From contig PAGS01000061.1 of the NCBI GenBank assembly GCA_002705465.1, forward strand, positions 1 to 15,603: a stretch of DNA of 15,603 nt, given 5' to 3'. Under the pieces are notes generated by a model that did not search any database, was not told where the DNA came from, and saw only the letters and a list, made by a program, of their open reading frames with translations. The position numbers and the translations under genes are program-made. Shown piece after piece: positions 6,401 through 14,352 of this stretch. The stretch's first letter is position 1. The number at the start of each line of letters is the position of its first letter. Origin of the DNA: Halieaceae bacterium (GTDB lineage Bacteria > Pseudomonadota > Gammaproteobacteria > Pseudomonadales > Halieaceae).

Positions 6401-7801
6401 TTGAGCCTTCAGTATCACAGCACACGCGGCGGGGCGCCCGCACTGGATTTTGAAGGGGTACTGCTCGCAGGGCTTGCGCGGGACGGCGGGCTTTATTTGC
6501 CGCAGTCTTTGCCAAGTTTCAGTGCCGCAGAGCTCCGGGCCATGCGCGGTATGTCATACAGTGAGTTGGCGACGACGGTGATTGCGCCCTTCGTGGAGGG
6601 CAGTATCGACCGCGACACGCTGTCCCAGTTAGTTGAGTCCAGCTACCGTGATTTCCGGCATCAGGCAGTTGCCCCCGTCAAACAGCTCGACCGTGACCAA
6701 TGGCTTTTAGAACTGTTCCACGGGCCTACGCTGGCGTTCAAGGATTTTGCCTTGCAGTTGCTTGGCAGGTTGATCGATCACGTTTTGACCCGGCGGAACG
6801 AAAAGGTCGTGATCATGGGCGCCACGTCTGGCGACACCGGCAGCGCTGCGATCGAGGGTTGTCGACACAGCGACCACGTGGACATTTTTATTCTTTACCC
6901 GGATGGCCGGGTATCTGATGTGCAGCGGCGACAAATGACAACGGTGCCGGGCGATAACATTCACAACCTCGCCATTCGGGGTAACTTTGATGATTGTCAG
7001 GCACTGGTTAAGGCCAGTTTTGTTGCCGAACCCTTCTTGCCTGAAGGACGCTCCCTCGTCGCAGTTAACTCGATCAACTGGGCTCGGATCATGGCTCAGA
7101 TCGTTTACTACTTTTACGCCGCGTTTGCGGTGGGGGGGCCCGACCGCCCCGTCAATTTTTCGGTCCCCACGGGCAACTTTGGTGATATCTATGCTGGCTA
7201 CCTGGCGTACCGCATGGGTTTGCCGGTTAACAACCTCGTCATCGCGACCAATCGAAACGACGTTTTGCATCGAATGCTGACTACGGGCACGTACGCCCGA
7301 CAACCGATTGAGGCGTCCCTGTCGCCCAGTATGGATATTTCTATCTCCTCGAATTTTGAGAGGCTGTTATTTGACCTCTATGATGGTGACGCTGCGCAAA
7401 TCAATCAACTGATGACAGATTTTGCCCGAGGTGAAATTAGCCTGAGTGATGGTGCTCTGACTCGGGCACAAACATTATTCAGTAGCGCACGTGTGTCCGA
7501 CGAGGAAACCTGTGACGAGATTCGGATGATGTGGCAACAGACGGGTGAGTTGTTAGACCCCCACACGGCAATTGGTACCCGCGCAGCGCGCCTCTCTGCG
7601 CGTTCCGGGGATGGGCCGATGGTGACCTTATCCACGGCACACCCCGCAAAGTTCCCCGCTGCGGTGGCCAGAGCCGAGACAGGCCAAGCGCCGCAATTGC
7701 CGCAGCATTTGTCAGACCTTTTCGACCGCACGGAACGCTTTGATACGCTGGATAATGACCTGGCCACGGTACACGCCTATATGGCGGAACAGTGCCACTG
7801 A
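6401..7801 (+). CDS. thrC: Threonine synthase
   Basis: Threonine synthase is a PLP enzyme converting O-phospho-L-homoserine to L-threonine, the last step of the pathway. From TTG 6401 it has 466 residues, in the range of the long proteobacterial form. The N-terminus YHSTRGGAPALDF leads into GLARDGGLYLP. The PLP lysine is K114 in GPTLAFKDFALQ. The phosphate-binding region is GATSGDTGSAAIEG, followed by NSINWARIMAQIVYYF and PTGNFGDIYAGY. These are all family signatures. An open frame allows TTG 6395, but Shine-Dalgarno spacing rules it out. It follows hom, so the two form a homoserine-to-threonine pair (the homoserine kinase step is not in this window). The last 10 bases overlap recJ. Confidence 0.96.
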   Translation: MSLQYHSTRGGAPALDFEGVLLAGLARDGGLYLPQSLPSFSAAELRAMRGMSYSELATTVIAPFVEGSIDRDTLSQLVESSYRDFRHQAVAPVKQLDRDQWLLELFHGPTLAFKDFALQLLGRLIDHVLTRRNEKVVIMGATSGDTGSAAIEGCRHSDHVDIFILYPDGRVSDVQRRQMTTVPGDNIHNLAIRGNFDDCQALVKASFVAEPFLPEGRSLVAVNSINWARIMAQIVYYFYAAFAVGGPDRPVNFSVPTGNFGDIYAGYLAYRMGLPVNNLVIATNRNDVLHRMLTTGTYARQPIEASLSPSMDISISSNFERLLFDLYDGDAAQINQLMTDFARGEISLSDGALTRAQTLFSSARVSDEETCDEIRMMWQQTGELLDPHTAIGTRAARLSARSGDGPMVTLSTAHPAKFPAAVARAETGQAPQLPQHLSDLFDRTERFDTLDNDLATVHAYMAEQCH

Positions 7802-9525
7802 CATCATCCTCCATTCGTCGGCGACAGGTCGACATTTCCCCTGCATTGCGAGATGCCGCCATACCCGAAGTGCTGAAACGGGTCTACGCCGGCAGAGGGA
7901 TTCAAAGCCCACAAGAGCTTGCGTTAACGCTTGACCAGTTGCTGCCGCCCGATGGGTTGAAGGGAATTGCCGACGCAGCGGCCTTACTCGCCGACGCGGT
8001 CGAAGGGGATGCTCGCGTGCTCATCGTCGGAGACTTCGACGCCGACGGCGCAACCAGTTGCGCCATGGCGATATCGGTGCTGCGCGAGATGGGTTTGCGG
8101 GAGGTCGGGTATCTGGTGCCCAATCGCTTCGAGTTTGGCTACGGCCTGACCCCGGAAATTGTCGATCTGGCGGCCGCTCAAACACCTGACCTGATTGTCA
8201 CTGTCGACAACGGTATCTCCAGCATCGAGGGCGTGGCGGCCGCTCAGGCTCTGGGTATCAGTGTGTTGGTGACCGATCATCACCTGCCAGGCGAGGAGTT
8301 GCCGGGGGCGGAGGGCATTGTTAATCCAAATCAGCACGGCTGTGCCTTCGCCAGTAAGTCATTGGCGGGTGTGGGTGTGATGTTTTACGTGCTCAGCGCG
8401 CTACGGGCTGAGCTTCGGCAGCGCGGCTGGTTTAGTACAGAGGGGATTACCGAACCCAATCTCGGTGATGCGCTGGATCTCGTGGCCTTGGGTACCGTGG
8501 CAGATGTCGTGCCACTCGATCGCAATAACCGCATTTTGGTCGCGGCTGGTTTGGCGCGTATTCGTAGTGGCCGAGCACGACCGGGTGTCGAGGCCCTCTT
8601 CGAGGTGGCAGGCCGCGATTACCGACAGGCGACTGCCACAGATCTGGGGTTCATTGTCGGACCCCGTCTCAATGCGGCCGGTCGGCTCGATGATATGTCG
8701 ATTGGCATCGAGTGCTTGCTTGCGGAGTCCTCAATGGAGGCGAGGGAGCGTGCTGAAACGCTGCACCGGTTGAACCGGGAACGTCGAGACATTGAGCAAA
8801 CGATGGAACAGGATGCGCTCAAGCAACTGGCGTCACTCAGCTTTGATTCCGCCGAGCTACCCTTTGCCATGACGTTATATGATCCCGATTGGCATCAGGG
8901 CGTGATCGGAATATTGGCTTCCCGGGTTCGCGAGCGTATCCATCGACCCACCGTGGTTTTCGCCGAAACCGGAGACGAGATACTCAAGGGTTCGGGGCGG
9001 TCTATTCAGGGCTTGCATCTGCGCGATGCGCTGGATCAGGTGGCCACGCGATATCCGGGTTTGCTCCATAAGTTTGGGGGTCACGCCATGGCGGCGGGCT
9101 TGACGCTGGCGAAGTCTGACCTGCCGCGATTTACCGCTGCGCTAGAGCAAGTTGTCGCCGATGCGTTGGAGCAGGTGCCCCCAGTGCCAGTTGATGACAG
9201 CGATGGGGGGCTGTCGCCGGGGGATTTCAGTCTTGCCTTGGCTGATGAACTCTCTCGTGGAGGGCCCTGGGGGCAGCATTTTCCTGAGCCTACCTTTGAC
9301 GGTGCTTTTTCGGTGCTCAGGCACCGGATTGTGGGTGAGAAACATCTCAAGCTGACATTGGTCAAAGAGGATGCAGAGATTGAGGCAATCGCCTTCAATA
9401 TTGATGTTGACGCTTGGGTTGAGGCCCCACCCTCCGAGATTCACGCCCTGTTTCGTCTCGATGTCAACGAGTACCGGGGCGCCCGGACACTGCAGCTGGT
9501 GATTCAATCTTTTTGGCGATTGTGA
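7792..9525 (+). CDS. recJ: Single-stranded-DNA-specific 5'-3' exonuclease RecJ
   Basis: RecJ degrades single-stranded DNA 5' to 3' in the RecF recombination pathway, mismatch repair and base-excision repair. The product has 577 residues, equal to E. coli RecJ. The DHH phosphoesterase domain shows VGDFDADGATS (G80-D85 metal site), VTVDNGISS, TDHHLPGE (D162-H163-H164) and LGTVADVVPL. The PRLNAAGRLDD motif follows. The DHHA1 domain has KGSGRSIQGLHLRDAL and KFGGHAMAAG (G429-H431), and a C-terminal OB-like domain ends in LDVNEYRGARTLQLVIQ. The start is GTG 7792, inside the thrC end, with only a weak purine-rich stretch (GGCGGA) upstream. No in-frame ATG would preserve the conserved N-terminus. The overlap suggests co-translation with thrC despite unrelated functions. 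Confidence 0.96.
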   Translation: MPLTSSSIRRRQVDISPALRDAAIPEVLKRVYAGRGIQSPQELALTLDQLLPPDGLKGIADAAALLADAVEGDARVLIVGDFDADGATSCAMAISVLREMGLREVGYLVPNRFEFGYGLTPEIVDLAAAQTPDLIVTVDNGISSIEGVAAAQALGISVLVTDHHLPGEELPGAEGIVNPNQHGCAFASKSLAGVGVMFYVLSALRAELRQRGWFSTEGITEPNLGDALDLVALGTVADVVPLDRNNRILVAAGLARIRSGRARPGVEALFEVAGRDYRQATATDLGFIVGPRLNAAGRLDDMSIGIECLLAESSMEARERAETLHRLNRERRDIEQTMEQDALKQLASLSFDSAELPFAMTLYDPDWHQGVIGILASRVRERIHRPTVVFAETGDEILKGSGRSIQGLHLRDALDQVATRYPGLLHKFGGHAMAAGLTLAKSDLPRFTAALEQVVADALEQVPPVPVDDSDGGLSPGDFSLALADELSRGGPWGQHFPEPTFDGAFSVLRHRIVGEKHLKLTLVKEDAEIEAIAFNIDVDAWVEAPPSEIHALFRLDVNEYRGARTLQLVIQSFWRL

Positions 9526-9547
9526 TCGGTATATCGCGTCAGTGGAG

Positions 9548-9576
9548 TTGGCACGCAGACACCCAACCGATAGACT
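9548..9576 (+). promoter_or_regulatory. Sigma-70 type promoter of prfB
   Basis: TTGGCA (9548-9553, five of six -35 matches) and TAGACT (9571-9576, four of six -10 matches) are separated by exactly 17 bases. They lie in the 104-base recJ-prfB gap. A transcription start near 9583 would leave about a 47-base leader before the TTG start of prfB. It is the best-formed promoter sequence in the window. Confidence 0.55.
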
Positions 9577-9592
9577 CTCTGCCTTTCGCAAT

Positions 9593-9611
9593 GACCCGTC
9601 TCGCCCGGGTC
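9593..9611 (+). other. Hairpin in the prfB leader
   Basis: GACCCG (9593-9598) and CGGGTC (9606-9611) make a 6-bp GC-rich stem with loop TCTCGCC. It is downstream of the promoter and 18 bases before the prfB start codon. No T run follows, so it is not a terminator. It overlaps an in-frame ATG (9591), further weakening that codon as a start. Confidence 0.35.
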
Positions 9612-9629
9612 GCTGACTTTGGAAGCATC

Positions 9630-10725
9630 TTGGAAGTAGCACCGCTTATTAACCAAATCAAAGATATCCGCGCACGCACTGACGTGTTGAGGGGGTATCT
9701 TTGACTACGCCGTCAAGCAGGATCGACTGAAAGAAGTCGAGCTCGAGTTGGCGGAGCCCAGTATTTGGGATGATCCCGACAGGGCTCAGGCGCTAGGTCG
9801 AGAGCGGGCCTCCCTCGAGGCCGTGGTAACCACCATTGAAACTCTTGATACGGGATGTGTTGACGCCAGCGATCTGCTCGACCTCGCCGTGGAGGAAGAC
9901 GACGAGGACACAGCCCAGTCTGTCGAGCAGGATCTGGCGTCGCTCGAAGGTGCGCTTGAGAAACTGGAATTCAGAAGAATGTTCTCTGGCGAGACGGACG
10001 AGAATAATGCGTATCTGGATATTCAAGCCGGCTCGGGAGGCACCGAGGCTCAGGATTGGGCTGAGATGTTGTTGCGGATGTATCTGCGATGGGGTGAAGA
10101 CAAGGGGTTCAAGACGACGCTGGTCGAGGCGTCTGCTGGTGAGGTGGCTGGCTTGAAGAGTGCGACGGTGCAATTTGAAGGGGAGTACGCCTTCGGATGG
10201 CTGCGCACCGAGACAGGGGTGCATCGCCTCGTACGAAAGTCGCCTTTTGATAGCGGTGGGCGCCGTCACACCTCTTTTGCTTCGGTTTTTGTCTCCCCCG
10301 AGATTGATGACAACATCGAGATCGATATCAACCCGGCCGACCTGCGGGTGGATACCTACCGTTCTTCGGGCGCGGGGGGGCAACACGTCAATACGACCGA
10401 TTCGGCGGTGCGCATTACGCACGAGCCCAGTGGGATTGTCAGCAGTTGTCAGACAGAGCGGTCTCAGCACCAAAACCGCGATAACGCAATGAAGCAGCTG
10501 CGCGCCAAGTTATTTGAAATGGAAATGCTAAAGCGCAGCGCCGAAAAGCAGGCCATGGAAGACAGCAAAGCCGATATCGGTTGGGGGTCCCAGATTCGCT
10601 CCTACGTACTCGACGATTCGCGGATCAAGGATCTGCGCACGGGTGTCGAAACGCGGAACACCCAGTCGGTGCTGGACGGCGCGCTTGATCCATTTATTCA
10701 GGCCTCTCTTAAGAAGGGCCTCTGA
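9630..10725 (+). CDS. prfB: Peptide chain release factor 2, expressed through a programmed +1 frameshift
   Basis: RF2 reads UGA and UAA stop codons and triggers hydrolysis of peptidyl-tRNA. Frame 1 (9630-9701, 24 codons) begins [13 protein letters not shown] and runs to LRGYL, then an in-frame UGA (9702-9704). The ribosome skips base 9702 and continues from GAC (9703) as [13 protein letters not shown] to the stop at 10723-10725, giving 364 residues (E. coli 365). In the shifted numbering, the stop-codon recognition tripeptide SPF is residues 204-206. The catalytic GGQ is 249-251. Residue 245, equivalent to E. coli 246, is Ser. Start TTG 9630 has GGAAG (9621-9625) upstream. The in-frame ATG 9591 has no Shine-Dalgarno and would sit about 8 bases from the predicted transcription start. 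lysS follows after 23 bases, as in many gammaproteobacteria. Confidence 0.96.
9690..9705 (+). promoter_or_regulatory. prfB: prfB programmed +1 frameshift site
   Basis: AGGGGG (9690-9695) is an internal Shine-Dalgarno-like element placed one codon (TAT) before the slippery CTT (9699-9701). The UGA stop with a following C (9702-9705) completes the signal. This element equals my recollection of the E. coli site AGG-GGG-TAT-CTT-TGA-C. UGA followed by C is a poorly terminating context. Low RF2 makes the ribosome pause and slip +1, so the site autoregulates RF2. Confidence 0.95.
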
Positions 10726-10738
10726 TCCAACTCGTGAC

Positions 10739-10742
10739 GGAG
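10739..10742 (+). promoter_or_regulatory. Ribosome-binding site that decides the lysS start
   Basis: GGAG lies 6 bases before an in-frame GTG at 10749. The upstream in-frame GTG (10734) has no Shine-Dalgarno-like sequence at suitable distance, so 10749 is preferred. Confidence 0.55.
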
Positions 10743-10748
10743 AACAGC

Positions 10749-12233
10749 GTGGATACGCCGCAGCAATCAGATGACGAAAACAAATTAATCGCTGAGCGCA
10801 GAGCGAAACTGACTGCTTTGCGCGAGCTTGGACCTGCGTTTCCAAACGATTTTCGCCGCACAGCGCTTGCCGGCGAGCTGCAACTTGACTTCGAGCAACA
10901 CGATAAGGCGACCCTCGAGGAGAGAGACGCGTATTTTTCAGTCGCGGGGAGGTTGATTCGCAATCGCGGCGCGTTTCTACTGATTCAGGATGGTTCCGGT
11001 ACGATTCAGCTTTATCTCAATCGGGAGCAGCTGGGTGAAGAGGCTGTCCAGACTATCAAGACTTGGGATCTCGGCGACATTGTGGCGGCGTCCGGCGCGC
11101 TGAATCGATCCGGGAAAGGCGATCTGTACATCAACATGCGAGAGGGGCGCTTGCTGACCAAAGCGCTGCGTCCGTTACCCGACAAATATCACGGCCTTGT
11201 CGATCAAGAAATGCGTTACCGGCAACGATATGTTGACCTCATCGTGAACCCTGAGGTGCGTGAGATTTTCCGAGTACGTGCGGCCACCGTTCAATTCATC
11301 AGGCAGTTTCTTGCCGAGCGGCAGTTCGTTGAGGTCGAGACGCCAATGCTTCACCCCATCGCGGGCGGCGCCACCGCGAGACCCTTTATTACGCACCACA
11401 ACGCGTTGAATATGGAGATGTATCTGCGGGTTGCCCCCGAGCTCTATCTGAAGCGGCTTACCGTCGGGGGATTCGAGAAAGTCTTTGAGATCAATCGCAA
11501 CTTCCGCAATGAGGGGTTGTCCACTCGCCATAACCCCGAGTTCACCATGCTTGAGTTTTACTGGGCCTACGCCGACTTCCGTGACGCGATGGATCTCACG
11601 GAAGAGCTGATGCGGGAACTCACGCAAGCCATTTTGGGGACGACAGAAGTCACCTACGGCAGCGATACTTTCCACTTTGATCGTCCTTTTGATCGGATGA
11701 CGGTTGTGGAGGCCATTCTCAAGCACAATCCGGATCTGAGCGCCGAAGACATTGCGGACAGGAATGGCGCCGCGGCGGTTGCCGAGCGGCTGGGCGTTCA
11801 GGTCGACGCGTCCTGGGGGCTGGGCAAGATCCAGATTGAGATCTTTGAGGAGACCGCTGAGGCACAGTTACTGCAGCCGACCTTCATCACGGCCTACCCA
11901 ACCGAGGTTTCGCCCTTGGCTCGCCGCAACGACCACGACCCCTTCGTGACAGACCGCTTCGAATTTTTTGTCGGCGGGCGCGAGCTGGCGAATGGCTTTA
12001 GTGAGCTCAATGACGCTGAGGACCAAGCGGAGCGCTTCAGGGCGCAGGTGGCTGCCAAAGAGGCAGGGGATGATGAGGCGATGCACTTCGATCACGACTA
12101 CATTCGCGCGCTGGAGTATGGTTTGCCACCGACAGCGGGAGAGGGGATCGGTATCGATAGGTTGGTGATGCTACTCACTGACTCACCCTCTATTCGGGAC
12201 GTGATTCTGTTTCCTCACCTTCGCCACGAATAA
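10749..12233 (+). CDS. lysS: Lysyl-tRNA synthetase, class II
   Basis: This enzyme charges tRNA-Lys with lysine using ATP. From GTG 10749 it has 494 residues (GTG 10734 would give 499; E. coli about 505). An N-terminal OB-fold anticodon-binding domain includes FPNDFRR, VAGRL and WDLGDIV. The class II catalytic core follows: motif 1 around [13 protein letters not shown], then FITHHNAL and [14 protein letters not shown]. Motif 2 is FRNEG near residues 252-256 with [11 protein letters not shown]. Motif 3 is GIGIDRLVM with the conserved Arg at about 471. [12 protein letters not shown] is also typical of the family. It lies 23 bases downstream of prfB, so the two translation genes probably share the prfB promoter. 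No terminator is obvious at its end. Confidence 0.96.
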   Translation: MDTPQQSDDENKLIAERRAKLTALRELGPAFPNDFRRTALAGELQLDFEQHDKATLEERDAYFSVAGRLIRNRGAFLLIQDGSGTIQLYLNREQLGEEAVQTIKTWDLGDIVAASGALNRSGKGDLYINMREGRLLTKALRPLPDKYHGLVDQEMRYRQRYVDLIVNPEVREIFRVRAATVQFIRQFLAERQFVEVETPMLHPIAGGATARPFITHHNALNMEMYLRVAPELYLKRLTVGGFEKVFEINRNFRNEGLSTRHNPEFTMLEFYWAYADFRDAMDLTEELMRELTQAILGTTEVTYGSDTFHFDRPFDRMTVVEAILKHNPDLSAEDIADRNGAAAVAERLGVQVDASWGLGKIQIEIFEETAEAQLLQPTFITAYPTEVSPLARRNDHDPFVTDRFEFFVGGRELANGFSELNDAEDQAERFRAQVAAKEAGDDEAMHFDHDYIRALEYGLPPTAGEGIGIDRLVMLLTDSPSIRDVILFPHLRHE

Positions 12234-12267
12234 TTGAATACCGTGCTGGTGCCCGCCTGTCGCGCGG

Positions 12268-12276
12268 TGCTATGCT
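12268..12276 (+). promoter_or_regulatory. Candidate extended -10 promoter for the lipoprotein gene
   Basis: TGCTATGCT (12268-12276) fits an extended -10 (TGnTATnnT) in the 69-base gap after lysS. There is no good -35 at the usual distance. The putative start of transcription would be about 20 bases before the lipoprotein GTG. If it is not used, the gene is read through from prfB-lysS. Confidence 0.35.
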
Positions 12277-12302
12277 CATTCAAACCATAAGAGGTAATCA
12301 GC

Positions 12303-12833
12303 GTGCGCGATTGGCCGCGTCTCAGCTTCATCATCCTGCTTCCTGCTCTGGTAGGCGTTTCTGGGTGCGCCACCCCGCCCGACGCAGACGGCGGTGTGAC
12401 CAGCGGTTCTGACAGTGTGATGTCCCCCTCAGAGTCCTCCTCTGACGGGCTTTGCGAGTGCCCCGAAAACCCACAAGTTGACGAGTTCAATGCCGCGCTA
12501 AAAGCGCTGGCACAAGGCGATTTTGAGGCGGCTGCGGCCGCGCTGTCACGCCATGCCGATTTGGGCGGCGATCGCGATCGCAGTGAGGCAAGAGCGGGAC
12601 GCGAGCTAGCAGATCTCCTCGCCCGATATCCGGCTGACGGTGGCACCATCGCATCATCCCCGGGCAGCGATCGTGCGGCCTTGATTCAGTTGGTTTTGAC
12701 CTTGGTCAACCGGTTGGAGAGCAATATCGCAACATTGGGCGCAGAAAATGCCCAGCTTGTAGCTGATCTTGAAAAACGCGAAGAGGCGCTTAAGCGCTTG
12801 CGCGAACTGACGTTGGGCCAGCCGGAAGCGTAA
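12303..12833 (+). CDS. Putative outer-membrane lipoprotein of unknown function
   Basis: I do not recognise a named family with confidence. The 176-residue precursor has a lipoprotein signal: R2 and R6 in the n-region, a hydrophobic stretch at 9-20, and a lipobox VSGC with C22. Residue +2 is Ala, which predicts outer-membrane sorting. A Ser/Asp-rich linker (about 25-50) follows, with a CEC pair near 51-53. A helical Ala-rich region (60-90) resembles one TPR-like helical hairpin. The C-terminus (about 125-172) is heptad-like, with segments AENAQLVADLEKREEALK and RLRELTLGQ, consistent with a coiled coil. GTG 12303 has GAGG (12291-12294) 8 bases upstream. The last 44 bases overlap, antisense, the end of the kinase gene. 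It loosely recalls QseG-type lipoproteins found near sensor kinases, but here the kinase is convergent, so any functional link is speculation. Confidence 0.75.
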   Translation: MRDWPRLSFIILLPALVGVSGCATPPDADGGVTSGSDSVMSPSESSSDGLCECPENPQVDEFNAALKALAQGDFEAAAAALSRHADLGGDRDRSEARAGRELADLLARYPADGGTIASSPGSDRAALIQLVLTLVNRLESNIATLGAENAQLVADLEKREEALKRLRELTLGQPEA

Positions 12834-14352
12834 CTCGGAAGACGGAACCTTCATCGGGGCTACTTTCCAGTGCGATGCTGCCTCCCAGCATGGTGCAGAA
12901 TTCTCTCACGATTGCGAGCCCAAGACCGGTGCCACCATATTGCAGCCCGGTGTTGGATTCGGCCTGAGTGAAGGCCTCGAAGACACGGTCTTGTTGCGCC
13001 TGCGTCATACCAATACCTGTATCGGCTACTGCAACGTTCAAAGCATCTGCAGTCATGGATGCCGACACAGTGATGTCTCCCTCTTTGGTGAATTTACAGG
13101 CGTTGGAGAATAAATTGGTGACGATCTGCTGCAGTTTACCGCGGTCGCTGTTGATATCCCGCATGCTGTCACTGTCAATGTCCAGAACGAGACGGTTGTT
13201 GTTTTGCGACAGAAGAGGGGAGAGTGCATCGCATACCTGCACAAGCAATGCGGCCGGACTGAATACTTCCACACTCACCTGCATCTTGCCGGTCTCAATT
13301 TTAGACAGGTCCAGGATGTCGTTGATGAGTGTCAGTAGCTGGTTACCTGAAAAAATGATCGTCGCCAAATCATGGTGAAACTGCTCGCGGTCAATATCCA
13401 AACCGTCGCCCAGTTCATCCTGCAGCATCTCTGAGTATCCAATGATGGCGTTGAGAGGCGTCCTGAGTTCATGACTGACGTTGGCGAGGAACATGCTCTT
13501 CGCCGCGTTGGCAGAATCGGCATCGGCGCGCGCGGTGTTCATCTCTTCAATGGCGATCTGCAGCTTGGCAGACATGTCGTTGAATGTTTTGGCTAAATCG
13601 CCAATCTCACCGGAGTCTCGCTGGTCGTCGATTCGGTAGGTTAAATCGCCCGATCCAAAGCGCTCTACTCCCCGTTTCATGCGAGTGAGCGAGGCGTTGG
13701 TGCTGCGGATCATGGCAAACACCAGAGCTAGCGTAATCGCAATGGAGCTGATGAAGCCGATGACGGTGATTTGATCTGTGAGAGTGATCGTCCGGTCAAT
13801 GGCATTAGCACGTTGCACAGCAACAAAGGACTGCCGTTGATCCAGTTCCTGTAACCGTTGCTGGGTGCTGTTATAGGAGCGCGCCGACTCCACTGCAATG
13901 ATGGCGCCATCGGCATTGTATTGCTCGTAGAACTGTCGCCATTCGACAAGCAAGGCGGTCACGCTGTCGTGCAAACGCCGATAGTGGGCTTGGAGCTCCT
14001 CCCCGCCGAATCCTCCCAATTGTCGCAAACGCTCGCTGATGATTTCCAAATCGGCGCGGGCCTGCTCCAGCGCGGCCTCGTCGAGTGGCTCATCGGTGGT
14101 CTCTCTCAGCGTGGCAAGCACCAGCACCTGTTGGCGTTTGGTCTGCAGGTTTTGCTCTAGTTCGGCGGTTAACTGCGCGGCGGTTACTGCCTCCTGATAG
14201 GCGAGGGAACTCTCATTGCGCGCGAAGCTCCCCCACAGCGATGTGCCCACGTTGATTGCAAAGAGAATCAGTATGGCAGCGGAAAATAAATACAGCCGCC
14301 CGCGCAGGCTCAGCTGCGGCCGAAGTTGACTGACGGCGTCAGCGGCTCGCAT
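12790..14352 (-). CDS. Membrane sensor histidine kinase with HAMP domain
   Basis: This is an inner-membrane two-component kinase of 520 residues. TM1 is about 20-40 and TM2 about 195-215. They enclose a 155-residue, mostly helical, charged periplasmic region with no recognisable ligand fold (four-helix or CHASE3-like is possible). A HAMP domain (216-268, with GSGDLTYRI) leads to the dimerisation/phosphoacceptor helix NVSHELRTPLN, phospho-His H294. The ATPase boxes follow in order: N box NLFSNACKF (413-421), G1 DTGIGM (444-449), F box FEAFTQAE (458-465) and G2 GGTGLGLAI (473-481). There is no C-terminal receiver, so phosphate must go to a separate protein; the adjacent receiver genes are the obvious candidates. 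ATG 14352 overlaps the receiver gene by 14 bases and has little Shine-Dalgarno, suggesting coupled translation. The 3' end runs 44 bases into the convergent lipoprotein gene. Confidence 0.93.
   Translation of the reverse strand: MRAADAVSQLRPQLSLRGRLYLFSAAILILFAINVGTSLWGSFARNESSLAYQEAVTAAQLTAELEQNLQTKRQQVLVLATLRETTDEPLDEAALEQARADLEIISERLRQLGGFGGEELQAHYRRLHDSVTALLVEWRQFYEQYNADGAIIAVESARSYNSTQQRLQELDQRQSFVAVQRANAIDRTITLTDQITVIGFISSIAITLALVFAMIRSTNASLTRMKRGVERFGSGDLTYRIDDQRDSGEIGDLAKTFNDMSAKLQIAIEEMNTARADADSANAAKSMFLANVSHELRTPLNAIIGYSEMLQDELGDGLDIDREQFHHDLATIIFSGNQLLTLINDILDLSKIETGKMQVSVEVFSPAALLVQVCDALSPLLSQNNNRLVLDIDSDSMRDINSDRGKLQQIVTNLFSNACKFTKEGDITVSASMTADALNVAVADTGIGMTQAQQDRVFEAFTQAESNTGLQYGGTGLGLAIVREFCTMLGGSIALESSPDEGSVFRVTLPAGPTSVRASA

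Noticed and set aside
6707..7303. 198-residue minus-strand open frame
   Set aside because: Antisense to the conserved core of thrC; no family features; shadow of the coding frame.
9516..9537. Terminator after recJ (GCGAT/ATCGC)
   Set aside because: Only a 5-bp stem with a long loop and no T tract.
9793..10473. 226-residue open frame on the minus strand
   Set aside because: Lies entirely within prfB, whose conserved motifs account for the sequence; the antisense product has no domain-like pattern.
10726..10748. Lysine riboswitch or T-box ahead of lysS
   Set aside because: Only 23 bases separate prfB and lysS; no room for such an element.
11175..11726. 183-residue minus-strand open frame
   Set aside because: Antisense to the lysS catalytic domain; no independent start signals seen.
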